The position numbers were made by a program, and so were the translations under genes. DNA of 7,387 nucleotides from Methanoregula sp. (GTDB taxonomy: Archaea > Halobacteriota > Methanomicrobia > Methanomicrobiales > Methanospirillaceae), in assembly GCA_028705545.1 (NCBI GenBank), contig JAQWDG010000086.1:1-7387 (forward strand), in the 5' to 3' direction. The notes under the pieces are model-generated. The model was not told the origin of the DNA. It did no database searches and saw only the letters and a list, made by a program, of their open reading frames with translations. Numbering within the stretch: position 1 is the stretch's first letter; the number at the start of each line of letters is the position of its first letter. Below, one piece after another: positions 5,274 to 7,387 of the stretch.

Positions 5274-6908
5274 TCACAGAAATTCTGCCCGGCAACCGCA
5301 ATAGCGATACGAACCCGAGGCGACGCCATTCGCACCACGACAGCCGACACCCGCAGGCGCAGCAACGTTCCAAGAGCCGCCCGCCAGCACGGTGTTTGTC
5401 TGACCGGCTTTATGCCAATAGATTCGGTCGCATAGATATGTAGAGTCGCTGCCCCCGCCGAGATTGGGCAAAATCAGGTACTTCGACAGATCCTCATATA
5501 GGATGTCCTTGATATACGAATCCAAGTTCCCAGGATTTGCGTATTGGACTGGAGCTGCTATCGAGGACTCATAGTGCCCAGCGTCCATTGGGCATTTTGG
5601 TGTTCCGGTGCCGTCTCTCTTCAGGACGCGGTAGGCAGCATCCAGAACATCGATGCCTATTACGAACTGATATACATTGCCCCAAAGATTCTCGATGCCT
5701 CTGTAGACTATTGGAGTGAGTCCATTCGTTCCCGTGCCGGTGCCGGTTCCATTGGTCCCGATATTGGTATCAGCGCTTAGAGCGCCATTATTTTCGCCTG
5801 CAAAACCAGTACCGCTTTCTTTATCCACGACTCCGCGGCCAATCCCTACAGAAGTACTCTGCGAATTCCAGTTAGCATACTCGATCAGGTAGAGCATTGT
5901 GAGCGCATCGAGCGTCCATATGCTCTCACAACCCCACCGGGCGCTGCCGATGTTGTTGCAGTAGGTCTCGGCGTCCTGCCTGGTAAGTTCAAGAGCTTCG
6001 CCCGTTCCCGTGGTCGCTGCTCTGGTGACCCCGTCCACCAGGATATTCTCGGGATTCGTCCAATTGCTCCAATTTGCACCAGGATACTTGACATAGAGGA
6101 AACCAGCCGCGCTGCCGTCTCCCCAATCACCCGATACCTTGTGGACAGCTACCACGATTACGGTATTTCCGGAAGTGGCGCCAACTACAGTGTCGCCTGC
6201 CACTATCTCTGTATCCCCGGACCCAAACGGCAGCTTGCCCATCGCCGTTCCGGTCCAAGGCTGCTTTCCAGTAGCGGACAGCATGTACAAAGTGCCGGAG
6301 GAGTTCACCGCCAGGCTGCCAGCGTATGCGCCCACATAGAGCTGTGCCCTCTCGGTGCCGCCCCTCTGCAAGAAAGCGGGATGGACTTCGAAGCCTGTGA
6401 AAGCGACCGGAGAGATCCACCATCGTATCTTCGTGCCGACCTTCTCAGACTTGATATAGAACTTCGGGATCCGGACCATAACTTGCCCGGCAGTACCGTC
6501 TAGATTCAGCCCGTCGCCCCTGGCATTGGCTCCGAATGTAGGAACTCCTGTAGCACTGAGGAGGCAGCGCCACATGTTAGCATGGATCGGGTGGGCGTTG
6601 AACCAGGCCGTCCACTGCTCAGCGGTCTTAGTGATCTCGGTCCCATAGGCGTCTATATGCTTCAGGGCCGAAGAATCGCTAGATGTGTCCCACTCAACTC
6701 CGATAATATAGTTGAGTCCTACCTGGAGATCGTCCCAGCGGACGGCATCGCCAGATTCGGTCGGGGCGCCCAGGTCGGTCAACTTGAACCCGCCCATGCT
6801 CAGGTCTTCGGTCGCCGGGAAAATCCTGCGATCGTAAGTACCTCTGACGGCCACGGAGGAGCCGCCGCGGGCAGTAGATCTGCTCGCATAAACCAGTGGG
6901 GTGCTCAT
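5274..6908 (-). CDS. Fibre / receptor-binding protein with C-type-lectin (FGE-like) end; candidate DGR variable protein
   Basis: This 544-aa protein starts at an ATG overlapping the previous stop, with GGGGAGG upstream. Residues about 34-62 (DLSMGGFKLTDLGAPT, then D-A-V-R-W-D-D-L) match the phage tail-fibre motif with D-L-x-M-x-G-x-K-I-x-N-L and P-T-x-x-x-D-A. Residues about 142-225 and 305-544 resemble the C-type-lectin / formylglycine-enzyme-like fold of phage host-binding proteins: I-P-K-F-Y, G-K-Q-P-W, L-T-R-Q-D-A-E-T-Y-C, then R-G-I-E-N-L-W-G-N-V-Y-Q-F and the closing G-G-S-W-N ... G-C-R-A-E-F-L. A separate Gly/Val-rich domain is inserted at about 230-293. Residues 384-396 are a Gly-Thr-Asn repeat. 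There are eight cysteines, three of them in the last 22 residues. The C-terminal codon pattern fits a diversity-generating retroelement target. A true enzyme is unlikely; host-surface or ligand binding is the probable role. It could sit on the tail or, given its place next to head genes, on the head. Confidence 0.85.
   Translation of the reverse strand: MSTPLVYASRSTARGGSSVAVRGTYDRRIFPATEDLSMGGFKLTDLGAPTESGDAVRWDDLQVGLNYIIGVEWDTSSDSSALKHIDAYGTEITKTAEQWTAWFNAHPIHANMWRCLLSATGVPTFGANARGDGLNLDGTAGQVMVRIPKFYIKSEKVGTKIRWWISPVAFTGFEVHPAFLQRGGTERAQLYVGAYAGSLAVNSSGTLYMLSATGKQPWTGTAMGKLPFGSGDTEIVAGDTVVGATSGNTVIVVAVHKVSGDWGDGSAAGFLYVKYPGANWSNWTNPENILVDGVTRAATTGTGEALELTRQDAETYCNNIGSARWGCESIWTLDALTMLYLIEYANWNSQSTSVGIGRGVVDKESGTGFAGENNGALSADTNIGTNGTGTGTGTNGLTPIVYRGIENLWGNVYQFVIGIDVLDAAYRVLKRDGTGTPKCPMDAGHYESSIAAPVQYANPGNLDSYIKDILYEDLSKYLILPNLGGGSDSTYLCDRIYWHKAGQTNTVLAGGSWNVAAPAGVGCRGANGVASGSYRYCGCRAEFL
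5292..5369 (-). repeat. Candidate DGR variable repeat (VR) core in the fibre gene
   Basis: The segment encodes residues 514-539, right after G-G-S-W. On the coding strand 21 of 26 codons end in T or C, and only 6 of 78 bases are A. In DGRs, adenines of a template repeat (mostly AAY Asn codons) are mutated to any base, leaving NNY codons and loss of A in the variable copy. The non-NNY codons are GCG and TCG, which contain no A and would be fixed. The invariant end (G-C-R-A-E-F-L) fits the conserved last strand of the lectin fold. No second copy (template repeat) and no reverse transcriptase is present in the window, so the assignment is an inference from composition and fold. Confidence 0.5.
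5721..5759 (-). repeat. Short Gly-Thr-Asn coding repeat in the fibre
   Basis: An imperfect 6-base repeat of the type ACCGGC/ACGGGA encodes a run of G-T-N-G-T-G-T-G-T-G-T-N-G (residues 384-396). It probably forms a flexible surface loop just before the R-G-I-E-N-L-W-G core of the lectin-like fold. It is short and imperfect, so slippage is possible but unproven. Confidence 0.5.
6030..6221 (-). other. Inserted beta domain within the fibre protein
   Basis: This segment encodes residues about 230-293: G-D-T-V-V-G-A-T-S-G-N-T-V, then K-V-S-G-D-W-G-D-G-S-A-A-G-F-L-Y-V, then E-N-I-L-V-D-G. It resembles a short repeat domain seen in phage structural proteins with the pattern G-x-x-V-x-G-x-T-S-G and G-x-W-x-x-G-x-A-A-G. 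It interrupts the lectin-like fold between the G-K-Q-P-W segment and the L-T-R-Q-D-A-E-T-Y segment, which are normally close together. Confidence 0.5.
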
Positions 6909-7219
6909 GAGTGTTGAATCCTCCCCGTGAGCGTCCCAGAAGTGTATTCGCCTGTCAGAAATCCGACTCGGATCTGCTGGTTCGAGACCGGAATATCGAT
7001 TATGAAGGACTGGCAGACCCCGGACGCTACCAGCTGCTTTGCCCAGTCCTCCCAGACGCCCGGGCTGGTAGGATTAGTATAGTCCCGCACCTGAACGGTG
7101 ACCGTTCCTATCGCCGTCCCGCCGGTTGGGTTCAGGACTATCAGCACAGAATCCCTCGGGCAGTTCAGAGGATCGGTGAACGTGTTTTCAGCCGCTATGG
7201 ATATTGCAACCTTCGTCAT
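6905..7219 (-). CDS. Small beta-structured virion protein (decoration or fibre-associated)
   Basis: This 104-aa protein starts MTKVAISIAAENTF at an ATG with AGGTGAT 6 nt upstream. It has alternating hydrophobic residues with a G-T-V-T-V-Q core and a C-terminal V-G-x-x-T-G-E-Y-T-S-G-T segment near residues 87-98. The pattern T-V-Q-V...W-E-D-W...R-V-G-x-x-T-G-x-Y-T-S-G-T recalls small beta-sandwich phage proteins common near capsid and host-specificity genes; this is recognition from memory, not a database hit. There is no signal peptide or membrane segment. Its stop overlaps the ATG of the large fibre gene by 4 bases, so the two are probably translationally coupled and may work together on the particle surface. 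A capsid decoration role or a fibre-base role are both possible. Confidence 0.7.
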   Translation of the reverse strand: MTKVAISIAAENTFTDPLNCPRDSVLIVLNPTGGTAIGTVTVQVRDYTNPTSPGVWEDWAKQLVASGVCQSFIIDIPVSNQQIRVGFLTGEYTSGTLTGRIQHS

Positions 7220-7250
7220 ATTATTATCACCTATTAAGTTTATTATTAAG
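7220..7250 (-). promoter_or_regulatory. AT-rich intergenic leader, possible promoter
   Basis: The sequence between the terminator T run and the next ATG is very AT-rich for this window. It holds a TTAATAATAAA stretch that could serve as a TATA-like element, followed by the ribosome site at 7226-7232. It is one of the few noncoding gaps in an otherwise gapless operon and it follows a terminator, so a promoter here is plausible. There is no experimental evidence, and the short distance to the ATG would imply a very short leader. Confidence 0.25.
7226..7232 (-). promoter_or_regulatory. Ribosome binding site AGGTGAT
   Basis: AGGTGAT lies 6 nt upstream of the ATG at 7217-7219 and matches the complement of the 16S rRNA 3' end. 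It fixes this ATG as the start. A longer in-frame extension upstream (to 7351) would run through the preceding gene and the terminator. Confidence 0.7.
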
Positions 7251-7280
7251 AAAAAATAATTTAGCCGGATTTCTCCGGCT
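7251..7280 (-). terminator. Hairpin plus T-run terminator
   Basis: On the minus strand AGCCGGA-GAAA-TCCGGCT (7263-7280) forms a perfect 7-bp stem closed by a GAAA tetraloop. AAATTA and then six T residues (7251-7256) follow. This is the layout of an intrinsic terminator. In Archaea the T run alone would be the main signal. The hairpin overlaps the last codons and the stop of the upstream gene. It would separate the upstream unit from the fibre block, possibly as a leaky attenuator if no promoter follows. Confidence 0.65.
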
Positions 7281-7386
7281 TGACCTCTTCGTAATCGAGT
7301 TTCAGGCGACGGCAGCGGTTGGCTGCCTCGGAGCCCTCTTCCATTTCCCATACTATGCCAGTGGCCTTGGTACGGAAACGGACCGT
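7261..7386 (-). CDS. 3' end of a small phage protein, likely capsid-adjacent (partial)
   Basis: The reading frame enters from the right edge and ends at TAA (7261-7263), giving the last 41 residues of a protein whose start lies outside the window. The visible part begins TVRFRTKATGIVWE, a short beta-rich opening that includes a G-x-V-W-E stretch, and ends in a charged tail, DYEEVKPEKSG. From memory, this resembles very small phage proteins with a V-R-F/K-x-T-G-x-x-W-E start that sit next to major capsid genes; that family link is an inference. The end of the gene forms the hairpin of a probable terminator, so this is probably the last gene of the upstream transcription unit. The frame is open throughout and codon use matches the neighbours, so I consider it real. 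Confidence 0.6.
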   Translation of the reverse strand, partial: TVRFRTKATGIVWEMEEGSEAANRCRRLKLDYEEVKPEKSG

Positions 7387-7387
7387 C

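Noticed and set aside
5277..5287. 11-base palindrome CAGAAATTCTG at the end of the fibre gene as a DGR cruciform or terminator
   Set aside because: The centre leaves at most a 4-bp stem with a 3-base loop, too weak to claim as the hairpin that follows DGR variable repeats, and no T run follows.
5007..5435. Plus-strand open frame of 142 aa across the fibre end and the next gene
   Set aside because: It runs antisense to two well supported minus-strand genes with strong ribosome sites, and its product has no recognisable pattern.
1..7387. Search for a template repeat, reverse transcriptase, CRISPR array, tRNA or integrase
   Set aside because: No second copy of the fibre C-terminal sequence was seen by eye, and no protein with a reverse transcriptase or recombinase motif, no spaced repeats and no tRNA-like fold were found.

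Overview
The window is a tightly packed block of tailed-virus (Caudoviricetes) late genes. All of them lie on the minus strand, so the biological reading direction runs from base 7387 down to base 1. Neighbouring genes repeatedly join by 4-base ATGA overlaps (6905-6908, 4965-4968, 4741-4744, 1148-1151, 50-53) or 1-base TAATG/TGATG junctions (2468, 2103), and most starts have a good Shine-Dalgarno sequence (GGAGG, GAGGTGAT). No integrase, terminase, portal, reverse transcriptase, tRNA or CRISPR array is visible, so the sequence alone does not show whether this is a free virus or a provirus. The host is uncertain. A sequon-rich, lipobox-bearing surface protein, the AGGTGAT-type ribosome sites and the general protein style hint at an archaeal (methanogen-like) host, but a bacterial host is not excluded.

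Region 1 (7261-7386) is the 3' end of a small gene that resembles short proteins often found beside phage capsid genes. It ends in a GAAA-tetraloop hairpin followed by a T run, which looks like a transcription terminator. Region 2 (1676-7219) is a surface, lysis and accessory block. It holds a small beta-type structural protein; a large 544-aa fibre with a C-type-lectin-like end that carries the hallmarks of a diversity-generating retroelement (DGR) target; three small unknown genes; a right-handed beta-helix spike; a sequon-rich predicted lipoprotein; two unknown genes; and a pair of tiny membrane proteins that may form a lysis unit. Region 3 (1-1675) is a head-tail connector module: adaptor, head-closure (stopper) protein, a MuF/SPP1-gp7-type minor head protein, and the first codons of a further gene.

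The two most notable features are the fibre's last 37 residues and the gene order. In the fibre, 21 of 26 consecutive codons end in T or C and only 6 of 78 coding-strand bases are A, as expected of a DGR variable repeat, although no template repeat or reverse transcriptase lies in the window. In the gene order, receptor-binding-type and lysis-type genes sit upstream of the head-tail connectors rather than after the tail genes, which suggests either an inserted cargo block or a lectin displayed on the head.
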